Source of the DNA: Cristatella mucedo
Taxonomy: Eukaryota > Bryozoa > Phylactolaemata > Cristatellidae
Length of the DNA stretch: 64,000 nt
NCBI GenBank assembly: GCA_009760855.2
Contig: WPIO01000008.1
Span: 841,001 to 905,000, forward strand
Direction: 5' to 3'
The position numbers and the translations under genes are program-made. How positions within the stretch are numbered: the stretch's first letter is position 1; each line of letters opens with the position of its first letter. Below, piece after piece: positions 59,101 through 64,000 of the stretch. The notes under the pieces were generated by a model. The model was given only the letters and a program-made list of their open reading frames with translations, had not been told where the DNA came from and made no database searches.

Positions 59101-61333
59101 TGGTATTCGGCATCTCGCGGCTCTCGCAGCCACGAGCGCGTGCAGCCACGAGCGCGTGCAGCCACGAGCGCGTGCAGCCACGAGCGCATGCAGCCACGAG
59201 CGCATGCAGCCACGAGCGCATGCGCACGAGCACGAGGAATGCGGCGGCGGCCGGATGTTGAATCCTTTCGGCGACTCGCTCGGCGCTAGGAGCCCGTCGG
59301 ACGACCCTGTCTAGCGGCTGTCTGCGGAAATTATTCTGAAAGTTCAACATTATTTTGAAAGCTAAACATTCTAGCAGCTTCGCAGCCTGCGGGTGCTAAA
59401 AGCCTCCGGCACTCGTCGCGTACGGAGAGACTGACTCATTCGAAAAACTGCAGCGCTGAAGGGCACCCACCGACCCGATACGCCTCTTTAGCGTCCTTTT
59501 ATTCGCCAGGTGGCGCTCTCTATGGAGACGACCGTAAAACTATGTCGAATGTCGTCACGCTCGACAGGCGTCGCTTGCCCTCTCAGCTAATTAATATTCT
59601 CCATTTTGGGCGAGCCTGACCCTCCGCACTGGACAGGCGAACCACCGTTCGGAAGCATCGTGAGGCTAACGTCTAAGAAGAAGAAAAAGCAGCGTAACTC
59701 GGTTCGCTTTAGCATTCGGCGACGCTAAAGCGGCGGAGGGCCTCGCTGGACCTTTCTACAAGCATTGCAGGCGCGTAGCATTTCGATAAAATGGCCGCCC
59801 TTTAAGTCAAAAGATTGCATCTGGAAATCGTCGCTTGAGCGATGCATGCACGCACGCACGCATGCACAGTCGAGCAGGCGCCATGTCGTGCTTTCTTCGG
59901 CGACTGCGCTGCTGCAGCCTAGATGCCGGCTTGGTCCCATCTAAAAAAAGAAAGAAGTGGGCGCAGCTGCTTCCGGGGCGCAGCAAATCGAAGCAGTGCG
60001 CCCAAGACAATGCGTCGACCAATGAGCGTCCGGCTGAGCTCGTCCGAGTCTGACGAACGTGCCCCTCTCACGAGGCTGAGAGCCATCCAAATGGGACTAG
60101 CGGCCTTCCGGGCCACATGAGATAGGTTGGGCTAGCTTAGCCTGCCCTTCAGCCGGACTCATTTAGGATACGGCCGGCTTGAGTGGCCTCTGCCCGCACT
60201 GCGATCCTCATGCCCAAACCATGCGAGTCGAAAAAGTAAGCGGCTTCAGGTCTTGCCTGTAATTTAAGTATGATAGCGTTCGTTCAGTACCGTATGCATG
60301 TATCTTGAGCCGAGCTGGTTCGAGACCACCATGATTATTCCGAGTGTCCGGCTCTGTGAGACTCTGCCCTGGTGGCATTTGACGTTGGATGCGTTTCCGT
60401 CTAGCGTAGCACACCCTTCGAGCTTCCGGTGCTGCCAGTCGAGCTGCCGGTGCAGCCAGTCGAGCTTACGGTGCAGCCAGTCGAGCTGCTGGTGCAGCCA
60501 GTCGAGCTTCCGGTGCAGCCGGCCGAGCTTCCGGTTCGCGAGAACTCGGAAGGTTCGTCTCATCGTGGCCAGAACGAATCGAGCTGGCGGAATATGAACT
60601 GCAGAGATAATTTCGCCGACTGATATTCTGTGCAGACCTATGCAGCAATCCTTGTGCAGTTGAGCTCTCTTTCACACCACTATGTGGAGTAAGACTGGCA
60701 TACGCGGTGATGATACCATCGGGAGCGTATCGTGAGCGAAAATGTGCAAGTGAAGTGCATAATTTCAGGTGGTGAGCGAATTCGTGTGCAAAGGCGTGCT
60801 GTTCTCTCAGGTTGTTCATGGCGTGCTCTAAAGTAAAAAGAAAAGCCGAAGGTCGGCTGATTCAATAGCCTCGTTTACAGGTAGAAGAGCAGCGCAGGAG
60901 CCATGATGGTTACAATCACCGCCCTTCCCACCGCTCCTTGCAATAGGCAAAAAAGGATTTCCTATTGCAGGACTCGAACCCGCGATCTGTGTCGCGAAGT
61001 TCGAGCACCTTAACTCGCTAAGACCCCCGGATGCTCTGCCCACAGAATGAGAGCTCTGTGCAATTTTGGTAAATTTCTACCTGCACTGTGGGGTTCCCAC
61101 TTGTCCTCCGATTGTCCCAGATTGAATTATATGCTAGCGGGCAACCGAAGAATTGACGGCAAACTGGAGCGTTTACTCGTTGTTCTGATTGCATGCTCGC
61201 GACGTGAATAGCGCTGGACAAGGCGGCAACCCACGTCACGTTCTTGCAGAAGGCCGGCGCTGATGCTCTCGAGCTGAACCTGTCGTGTCCTCACGGCATG
61301 GGTGAACGCGGCATGGGACTCGCCTGTGGACAG
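40755..61333 (+). CDS. DPYD: DPYD gene, coding exons 1-16 (3' exons outside window)
   Basis: Encodes dihydropyrimidine dehydrogenase, the cytosolic NADPH-dependent flavoprotein that reduces uracil and thymine and starts pyrimidine breakdown. Exons: 40755-40811, 40980-41090, 43145-43227, 43668-43755, 45073-45234, 45432-45625, 46572-46653, 46842-46929, 47037-47144, 47723-47892, 51975-52185, 53700-53884, 56499-56714, 57068-57232, 57351-57419, 61250-61333: 2,073 bases, 691 codons. The predicted protein has the N-terminal four-cysteine iron-sulfur motifs (C85, C88, C93, C97; C132, C136, C142, C146; Q162), the FAD and NADPH dinucleotide motifs, and the pyrimidine-site cysteine at codon 676 (human Cys671). 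No exon 17 was found before the right edge; the remaining FMN domain and C-terminal ferredoxin domain must lie beyond it. One intron uses a GC donor. Confidence 0.96.
40980..41090 (+). CDS. DPYD: DPYD exon 2
   Basis: Encodes [19 protein letters not shown] and [14 protein letters not shown], matching human SILALNPRTQTHATL and KKHWKRNPDKNC. It is 111 bases, the human length. Acceptor TTCGGCAG, donor TCG|GTACGC. Confidence 0.93.
41091..43144. other. DPYD intron 2, nothing further recognised
   Basis: About 2 kb, GC-rich in its first third. No LINE, SINE or second gene was recognised. Open frames on both strands here show no family match. Confidence 0.5.
43145..43227 (+). CDS. DPYD: DPYD exon 3
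   Basis: Encodes [20 protein letters not shown] and GALREAIR, nearly identical to human [20 protein letters not shown]. It is 83 bases like the human exon. Acceptor CCCTTTAG; the donor CAG|GTTTGG is weak. Preceded by a 2-kb intron without recognised elements. Confidence 0.94.
43668..43755 (+). CDS. DPYD: DPYD exon 4, first iron-sulfur cysteine motif
   Basis: Encodes [19 protein letters not shown] and [11 protein letters not shown]. Four cysteines (C85, C88, C93, C97; human 79, 82, 87, 91) are ligands of the N-terminal [4Fe-4S] clusters. It is 88 bases, the human length; acceptor CCTTGCAG, donor CGG|GTGAGA. Confidence 0.96.
43756..45072. other. DPYD intron 4, nothing further recognised
   Basis: About 1.3 kb of CpG-rich sequence. 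A poly-C run lies at 44,696-44,708. No repeats or exons were identified. Confidence 0.5.
45073..45234 (+). CDS. DPYD: DPYD exon 5, second iron-sulfur cysteine motif
   Basis: Encodes [36 protein letters not shown] and [13 protein letters not shown], almost identical to human. It holds C132, C136, C142, C146 and Q162, corresponding to human 126, 130, 136, 140 and the unusual glutamine ligand Gln156. 162 bases; acceptor TTTTGCAG, donor GAC|GTGAGT. Confidence 0.97.
45432..45625 (+). CDS. DPYD: DPYD exon 6, FAD-binding motif
   Basis: Encodes [11 protein letters not shown], then [19 protein letters not shown] with the G-x-G-x-x-S dinucleotide fold for FAD, and [13 protein letters not shown]. It is one codon shorter than the human exon in the variable loop before the FAD motif. 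Acceptor TTCGCCAG, donor TGAG|GTAGGC. Confidence 0.96.
46572..46653 (+). CDS. DPYD: DPYD exon 7, followed by a GC donor
   Basis: Encodes [20 protein letters not shown] and MKDLGVK, matching human [20 protein letters not shown]. It is 82 bases like human. The only splice site that keeps length and frame is AAG|GCAAGC, a GC-AG intron. Acceptor CTTAACAG. Confidence 0.95.
46842..46929 (+). CDS. DPYD: DPYD exon 8
   Basis: Encodes [19 protein letters not shown] and [11 protein letters not shown], matching human IICGKSLSVNEMTLSTLKE and GYKAAFIGIG. 88 bases, acceptor CACCTCAG, donor TCG|GTAGAG. The next intron is only 107 bases. Confidence 0.94.
47037..47144 (+). CDS. DPYD: DPYD exon 9
   Basis: Encodes [19 protein letters not shown] and [16 protein letters not shown], matching human GLTQDQGFYTSKDFLPLVA. 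108 bases, acceptor ATCGCAG, donor CCAG|GTGAGT. The following intron holds a LINE-A 3' end split by a 281-bp insert. Confidence 0.94.
47207..47663 (+). mobile_element. LINE-A 3' end split by a 281-bp insert
   Basis: TGCTGACCCTGTGCATGTCA at 47,208 and the continuation from 47,517 to the ATT tail at 47,663 together form a 5'-truncated LINE-A 3' UTR in DPYD intron 9. The interruption is 47,236-47,516. Confidence 0.85.
47236..47516. mobile_element. 281-bp insert with TAAC duplication, unknown class
   Basis: Bounded by TAAC on both sides (47,232-47,235 and 47,517-47,520), a four-base target duplication, with TGT at the left end and ACA at the right end. It contains a 10-bp perfect hairpin stem, ACGACGGCTG and CAGCCGTCGT, near 47,290-47,325. 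No coding region. It looks like a small non-autonomous DNA element, but the inverted ends are only a few bases. Confidence 0.6.
47723..47892 (+). CDS. DPYD: DPYD exon 10, NADPH-binding motif
   Basis: Encodes [37 protein letters not shown] and [14 protein letters not shown], close to human. The G-A-G-D motif after the valine strand is the NADPH dinucleotide-binding turn. 170 bases, acceptor GATGTAG, donor GAG|GTGAGC. A 4-kb intron follows. Confidence 0.96.
48430..48597 (+). mobile_element. SINE-2 copy
   Basis: A tRNA-like head (GGTGCTCGCCTCGAACCAAG, GGGCTCGAGGGCTCGAGCCC) joined to the LINE-A tail (GGAAGCGCCTGAATAGAGAT, AAGTTCTC, GGGCGCTCTATGAA) and a T-rich end. Near full length. Confidence 0.85.
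48603..48787 (-). mobile_element. SINE-1 copy, near full length
   Basis: In its own sense: GATGGCACACTAGGTAAGGT (A-box side), GTGGGTTCGATTCCTGCGGT (B-box), a body with TTATCGCCACTGCAAGCGG, ending TTTAATCAGCTAGGA and a T-run. The best reference copy of SINE-1 in the window. Confidence 0.88.
49752..49980. repeat. Diverged tandem duplication of about 110-140 bp
   Basis: The first unit (49,752-49,864) and second unit (49,892-49,980) share ACATTCCGCC/ACATTACGCC, TTCGCGT, CTATAGGCCGGCAGCCTAG/CTCTAGGCCGGCCGCCTAG and TACAGCC with clear divergence and small gaps. Confidence 0.7.
50684..50743. repeat. 12-bp tandem repeat, 5 units
   Basis: Unit GTAGGATAGTAC repeated five times with one A to T change. 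Twelve is a multiple of three, so frames through it stay open, but there is no coding evidence. Confidence 0.95.
51975..52185 (+). CDS. DPYD: DPYD exon 11
   Basis: Encodes [36 protein letters not shown] and [16 protein letters not shown], matching human [19 protein letters not shown] and ADVVISAFGSVL. 211 bases as in human, acceptor TTTTCCAG, donor AGCG|GTGAGT. Confidence 0.95.
52334..52447 (+). mobile_element. SINE-2 copy, 5' truncated
   Basis: CCGAGGTCGTGAGCTCGAGC, then GTAAAGCGCCTGAATAGAGA and GGGTGCTATACAAATACATT. Lies in DPYD intron 11, 150 bases after exon 11. Confidence 0.8.
52448..53699. other. Rest of DPYD intron 11, nothing recognised
   Basis: A G-run lies at about 52,521-52,531. 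No LINE, SINE or exon was recognised in about 1.2 kb. Confidence 0.5.
53700..53884 (+). CDS. DPYD: DPYD exon 12
   Basis: Encodes [37 protein letters not shown] and [20 protein letters not shown], matching human FNRWGLPEVD and [17 protein letters not shown]. This is the C-terminal part of the NADPH/FAD domains. 185 bases, acceptor TTTGCAG, donor CAG|GTAGCG. Confidence 0.96.
54018..54060. repeat. (CT)n microsatellite
   Basis: About 43 bases of CT in DPYD intron 12 just before the LINE-A copy. Confidence 0.93.
54165..55905 (+). mobile_element. LINE-A copy inserted into an older LINE-A/SINE tail
   Basis: The most intact LINE-A in the window (54,207-55,857), in DPYD intron 12. It reads [69 protein letters not shown], the catalytic motif as YADE (the second Asp of YADD is Glu), [20 protein letters not shown] and the full 3' UTR and tail. 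Only a few frameshifts and stops separate three long open frames (near 54,490, 55,020 and 55,545). The flanks 54,165-54,205 (CATGCTTCCTTCGCCACACA) and 55,858-55,905 are two halves of an older tail. Dead element, 5'-truncated before the RT domain. Confidence 0.9.
56058..56100. repeat. (GA)n then (GACA)n microsatellite
   Basis: About 27 bases of GA followed by four GACA units in DPYD intron 12. Confidence 0.92.
56499..56714 (+). CDS. DPYD: DPYD exon 13, start of FMN barrel
   Basis: Encodes [38 protein letters not shown] and [18 protein letters not shown], matching human DISVEMAGLKFINPFGLAS. It begins the FMN-binding TIM-barrel domain that reduces the pyrimidine. 216 bases, acceptor AATGCAG, donor AAG|GTGAGC. 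Confidence 0.96.
57068..57232 (+). CDS. DPYD: DPYD exon 14
   Basis: Encodes [36 protein letters not shown] and [12 protein letters not shown], nearly identical to human. 165 bases as in the human exon that is skipped in the human DPYD*2A splice allele. Here the donor is a normal AAG|GTACTT. Confidence 0.97.
57351..57419 (+). CDS. DPYD: DPYD exon 15
   Basis: Short exon of 69 bases encoding [19 protein letters not shown] and TASE, matching human [19 protein letters not shown]. Acceptor CGCTTTAG, donor GAG|GTACGC. The intron before it is only 118 bases; the intron after it is 3.8 kb. Confidence 0.96.
57420..58300. other. First part of DPYD intron 15
   Basis: No exon seen. A reversed SINE-2/LINE-A tail fragment (GCATAGCGCTCCGAAAGAAC, TCTATTCAGGCACTCCATAA) lies at about 57,955-58,020. 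A short GGGGTCAGTCAGTGC repeat lies at 58,235-58,282. Confidence 0.55.
58300..58770 (-). mobile_element. Antisense diverged LINE-A C-terminal fragment
   Basis: Encodes (minus) [16 protein letters not shown], matching [17 protein letters not shown], with the downstream coding region reaching toward 58,300. Strongly diverged, in DPYD intron 15. Confidence 0.65.
58905..59062 (+). mobile_element. SINE-2 copy
   Basis: Head GGTTTGGCCCAAAAGGTTAA, GTGCTCGCCTCGACAAAGGT and CGTGGGCTCGAGGCCCGTGG; tail GATGCGCCTGAATAAAGATT and GGGCGCCATAGAAATAAACT. Near full length. Confidence 0.83.
59127..59223. repeat. 16-bp tandem repeat, 6 units
   Basis: Unit CAGCCACGAGCGCGTG, with the later units carrying CATG in place of CGTG. 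Sixteen is not a multiple of three, yet the frames stay open on both strands because no unit frame has a stop. Confidence 0.95.
60420..60541. repeat. 21-bp tandem repeat, 5.5 units
   Basis: Unit GAGCTGCCGGTGCAGCCAGTC with one to three changes per unit. The period is seven codons, giving VELPVQP-like repeats on the plus strand, but it lies inside DPYD intron 15 without splice or family support. Confidence 0.94.
60840..61030 (-). mobile_element. tRNA-derived SINE-1-like element
   Basis: Antisense: GTCGGCTGATTCAATAGCCT (3' body), TTGCAGGACTCGAACCCGCG (reversed B-box) and CTTAACTCGCTAAGACCCCC (reversed A-box side). Same layout as SINE-1 but a distinct subfamily. Ends about 220 bases before DPYD exon 16. 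Confidence 0.75.
61250..61333 (+). CDS. DPYD: DPYD exon 16, catalytic cysteine loop
   Basis: Encodes [20 protein letters not shown] and GMGLACGQ, identical to human from GADALEL onward. The TGT at 61286-61288 is the general-acid cysteine of the active-site loop (human Cys671). 84 bases, acceptor TTCTTGCAG, donor CAG|GTGAGC. It is the last exon in the window. Confidence 0.97.
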
Positions 61334-61969
61334 GTGAGCTCCGGCTGCTGCTGCTTCGGCTGCCCTCGCTTTGTTGCTCACCTGCGTAGAAGTCTTATCC
61401 GCTTCTATAGCGACTCCATTTTTTCTGTCCGTTTCCTCGAACGTTCTGCTTCGGTTATACTTCTCGTCTGCTCTTTTACATAAGAGATGCTTCGAAGACC
61501 TCAGATCGCTTTGTTGCCTCTAGACGCTGTTGATCAATCGTAATGCCAGTGGCAAATGCATTAATGACTGAACTGGAGAGTTTTCGCCAAGCAAGCTATA
61601 GAGGCTTTCATTAAATCCTGCTACGAAGTCTCACATGCTCATCGAAAGGGGCTAGCAGGCTGCTGCCCTGTGTGCCTACAAAAGAAAGAATATGCCCAAC
61701 CCCCAGCCCCCACCCCCCCCCCGGTGATGTGCCAGCTTGGGCAAGGTACAGTCACTTGGCATACATCTAACCCTGGCAGTGCGGAGCCATGAATTGGCAG
61801 ATTATAATAGTGTTACATTAATAATTATGCGCCGACTCGATTCGGTTTGGCTATTCTTGTACATTTATGCTGCAATGTCTGTATAAAGGACATTCGTACA
61901 GCAAGAAAGATACCCGTTAGCGTTGTTAGTGATTCCAGATGACTTGCTCAGAAAAGCTATACTGGATCT

Positions 61970-62077
61970 CCCTGGTGTTGCCCAGAGGTAGGGTGCCCGC
62001 CTTTGACGACCAAGTTTGTGGTCTCGAGTCCTGCACACATGTAAAGCGCCTGGAAAGAGATTGAGTTCTCTTGGGCG

Positions 62078-62163
<86 letters not shown>
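61970..62163 (+). mobile_element. SINE-2 copy with (TA)n expansion in its tail
   Basis: Head GGTGTTGCCCAGAGGTAGGG, GCCCGCCTTTGACGACCAAG, GTGGTCTCGAGTCCTGC; tail GTAAAGCGCCTGGAAAGAGA and TTGGGCGCTATATATA running into about 84 bases of TA repeats (62,079-62,162). Confidence 0.85.
62079..62162. repeat. (TA)n microsatellite
   Basis: TA repeats with two or three TG interruptions, directly continuing the GCGCTATA of the SINE-2 tail. Confidence 0.95.
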
Positions 62164-62164
<1 letters not shown>

Positions 62165-63756
62165 CTTCTCTTCTATGTATCAGCTCAGTGGTAGGGCAGG
62201 AGCAGGTGCCTGCCTTTTACTTTCTTTTCTGAGTGGCTGCTGCCTTCCCCTCATCACTTTCGGAGTTCAGAACTTGGCATTGCACATCAGCAGTTGCAAG
62301 TCACTGCTCAACAAAGAAAACTATCGCTAAAATTCGTATTGCAAAGCAAAAAAATCACATGAAAATCAGAAACTGACATACTAGAAAACCAAACAAAAAT
62401 TAAGTATAAGCAGATACAAAAAAATTACCTTCGCTTTAGAAATTTAAGAGCATTCTTCCAGATCGTAGTAGCGTAACCATGAGACTGGTTTTCTCTTGTT
62501 TATATAGCAGCAATGAAGTTGGCTGTCTGGAATAATAACTGGCATACCCAGCGCCTGCTACCGCCCGAAGCGAGAGGCCGAAATGGCTGGTTTCTTGCCA
62601 CCTCTGACCTATATAATTTTGAATTTCACGTCAGTCCGTTAGTGATTCCCGTAAACACCATTCTGCGACGCCACGCTTACGTTGCGCCTTTGTAACAGTA
62701 CTGCTGTGGAGAGTGTCATCTCAAAATATCACAAGAGATAATTTACTAATTTACTTATAAAACTACGAGCAGCTCACCACCCGTGGATTCGCTTCGCTGA
62801 GTCATAGTAGTGCCGTCTCGTAAGACAACGCTGCGCCATCATGCCGCTCGACGGAAGTTCGCCGTCTTGCCACGTGACGCAAGTGCGCCACAGTAGAGAC
62901 AACGTGCGATTTCATCGTTGGAATTGCACATTAATTTGGGCATTGAATTATGAAACAGAGATAAGCAGTATTTTCATTTACGAATGACAAGGCTGCGAAG
63001 ATTATCTCAAAGCCGATGGCCGTTATTCTTTAGTTTTTCAGAAATATTAAAACAATGTATTAACGTGTCTTCTCGGTTTTAAATTTGTAAATTTATTTTT
63101 TTTAGTGACCGTGCGTACACGCTTTGCAGCTTTTTAATTTGAATCTATAATAGTTCTGCAAACTTAATTCGCTGCCGATTTTCCAGCCGGCCCTGTCCAA
63201 TGTGAGAAGCCGTAAAATCTTCAACGTGTACAACTTTCTTTAAAAAAGTATTCTCATCCTTACCATTTAAAATTGAATTTAAAATGTGCCAATGCTTCTG
63301 CAAGTGCGAAAACCATTAGTTTCAAATCGAAGCTGCATTAAAGCAACTCCAGGTGTAGGTAATTGACAAAGCTTAAAGAGCTATGCGAAAGAAAAAAATT
63401 GACAACGTGAAAGGTGTCGATTTCAATAAGGCTTAGTGGTTAGCTCTCTCCCTTTCTCTCTTCAAAGTAGTTGTACGAGGAAAATCAACAAGTCGGTGTA
63501 TATCCCTGTTTCGGACGAAAACTCAGTTCCGATGAGAATGGGCTCCGATAGAACAAAAGATTGCTAACCTCACCGACTGTATACGAAACTATCGCTGGCA
63601 ATAGAGTGAGAGACAAAAACGGAGGAACCCTAATGAGCTCTTTAGAAACTCGGTTAGAATGCAACTTGCGTCAAAGTACTGTGAGCTAACTACCTCCTTA
63701 CTTTGAGCTTCGCCAATACAGTTACGCTATCCCGTGATTTTCAACCGGTATCCTGC

Positions 63757-63820
63757 TAGTCTCCTACCTGCATAGTCTCCTACCTGCATAGTATCCTACC
63801 TGCTTAGTCTCCTACCTGCT
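63757..63820. repeat. 16-bp tandem repeat, 4 units
   Basis: Unit TAGTCTCCTACCTGCA, four copies with single-base changes. Confidence 0.93.
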
Positions 63821-64000
63821 TAGTCGGTTTCCGGCTCGATGAACAGTAGTTCTTCTCAACTCCAGCAGCATGCTGGGATCGGCCACCCGGGTGGACGTGT
63901 ACGATCGAGCAAAGAAGCCGTCGTACAGAAACAGGAAACGGAAACGTAGTTCTTCGTGTTTTAACTTTAGCAGAAGCTTTAGCTTTGTAATTATATGGCA

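Larger units (their letters stand above)
61334..64000. other. DPYD intron 16, runs off the window
   Basis: No match to the next DPYD exon (human begins DPELVRNICRWV) was found. Contains a SINE-2 with a TA expansion (61,970-62,163) and a 16-bp tandem repeat (63,757-63,820). From about 62,300 the sequence is AT-rich and otherwise featureless. Confidence 0.6.

Noticed and set aside
59127-59223. A CRISPR-like array
   Set aside because: Units are directly adjacent without spacers, in an animal intron; it is a simple tandem repeat. The same applies to 60,420-60,541 and 63,757-63,820.

Overview
This is a nuclear genomic window from an invertebrate animal. The evidence is two intron-rich genes with GT-AG introns, animal-type LINE and SINE retroposons with shared 3' ends, DNA-transposon remnants, and very long microsatellites. 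Nothing seen fixes the phylum. There is no bacterial operon, phage, CRISPR array or rRNA.

Left part (about 2.3-25.2 kb, minus strand): MCM10, the replication-initiation factor. Fourteen coding exons were assembled by hand from conserved motifs and phase-compatible splice sites. They encode the acidic N-terminus, the coiled coil, the OB-fold, the CCCH zinc finger, the conserved middle region and the C-terminal zinc ribbon through to the stop codon. The first coding exon upstream of 25,239 was not found.

Middle (about 25.2-40.75 kb): a gap between the divergently transcribed genes, filled with LINE copies, SINEs, two terminal-inverted-repeat elements with target-site duplications, a giant (CT)n-(GCC)n compound repeat and a 14-bp minisatellite. 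No gene was recognised here.

Right part (40.75 kb to beyond the right edge, plus strand): DPYD, dihydropyrimidine dehydrogenase, the first enzyme of pyrimidine catabolism. Coding exons 1-16 (691 codons) are present, from the start ATG to the exon carrying the catalytic cysteine loop. All 15 introns sit at the positions and phases of the human gene as I recall them. The last exons (rest of the FMN domain and the C-terminal ferredoxin-like domain) lie outside the window.

Mobile DNA: LINE-A (L2/CR1-like reverse transcriptase, tail with a GCGCCTAGAAAGAG...GGGCGCT motif and ATT repeats), LINE-B (a different RT family ending in short ACATT/ATAAC repeats), SINE-1 (tRNA-like head, own 3' body) and SINE-2 (tRNA-like head joined to the LINE-A tail). 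Several are nested three deep. The two genes show no functional relation; the window looks like ordinary repeat-rich animal chromatin with two conserved housekeeping genes.
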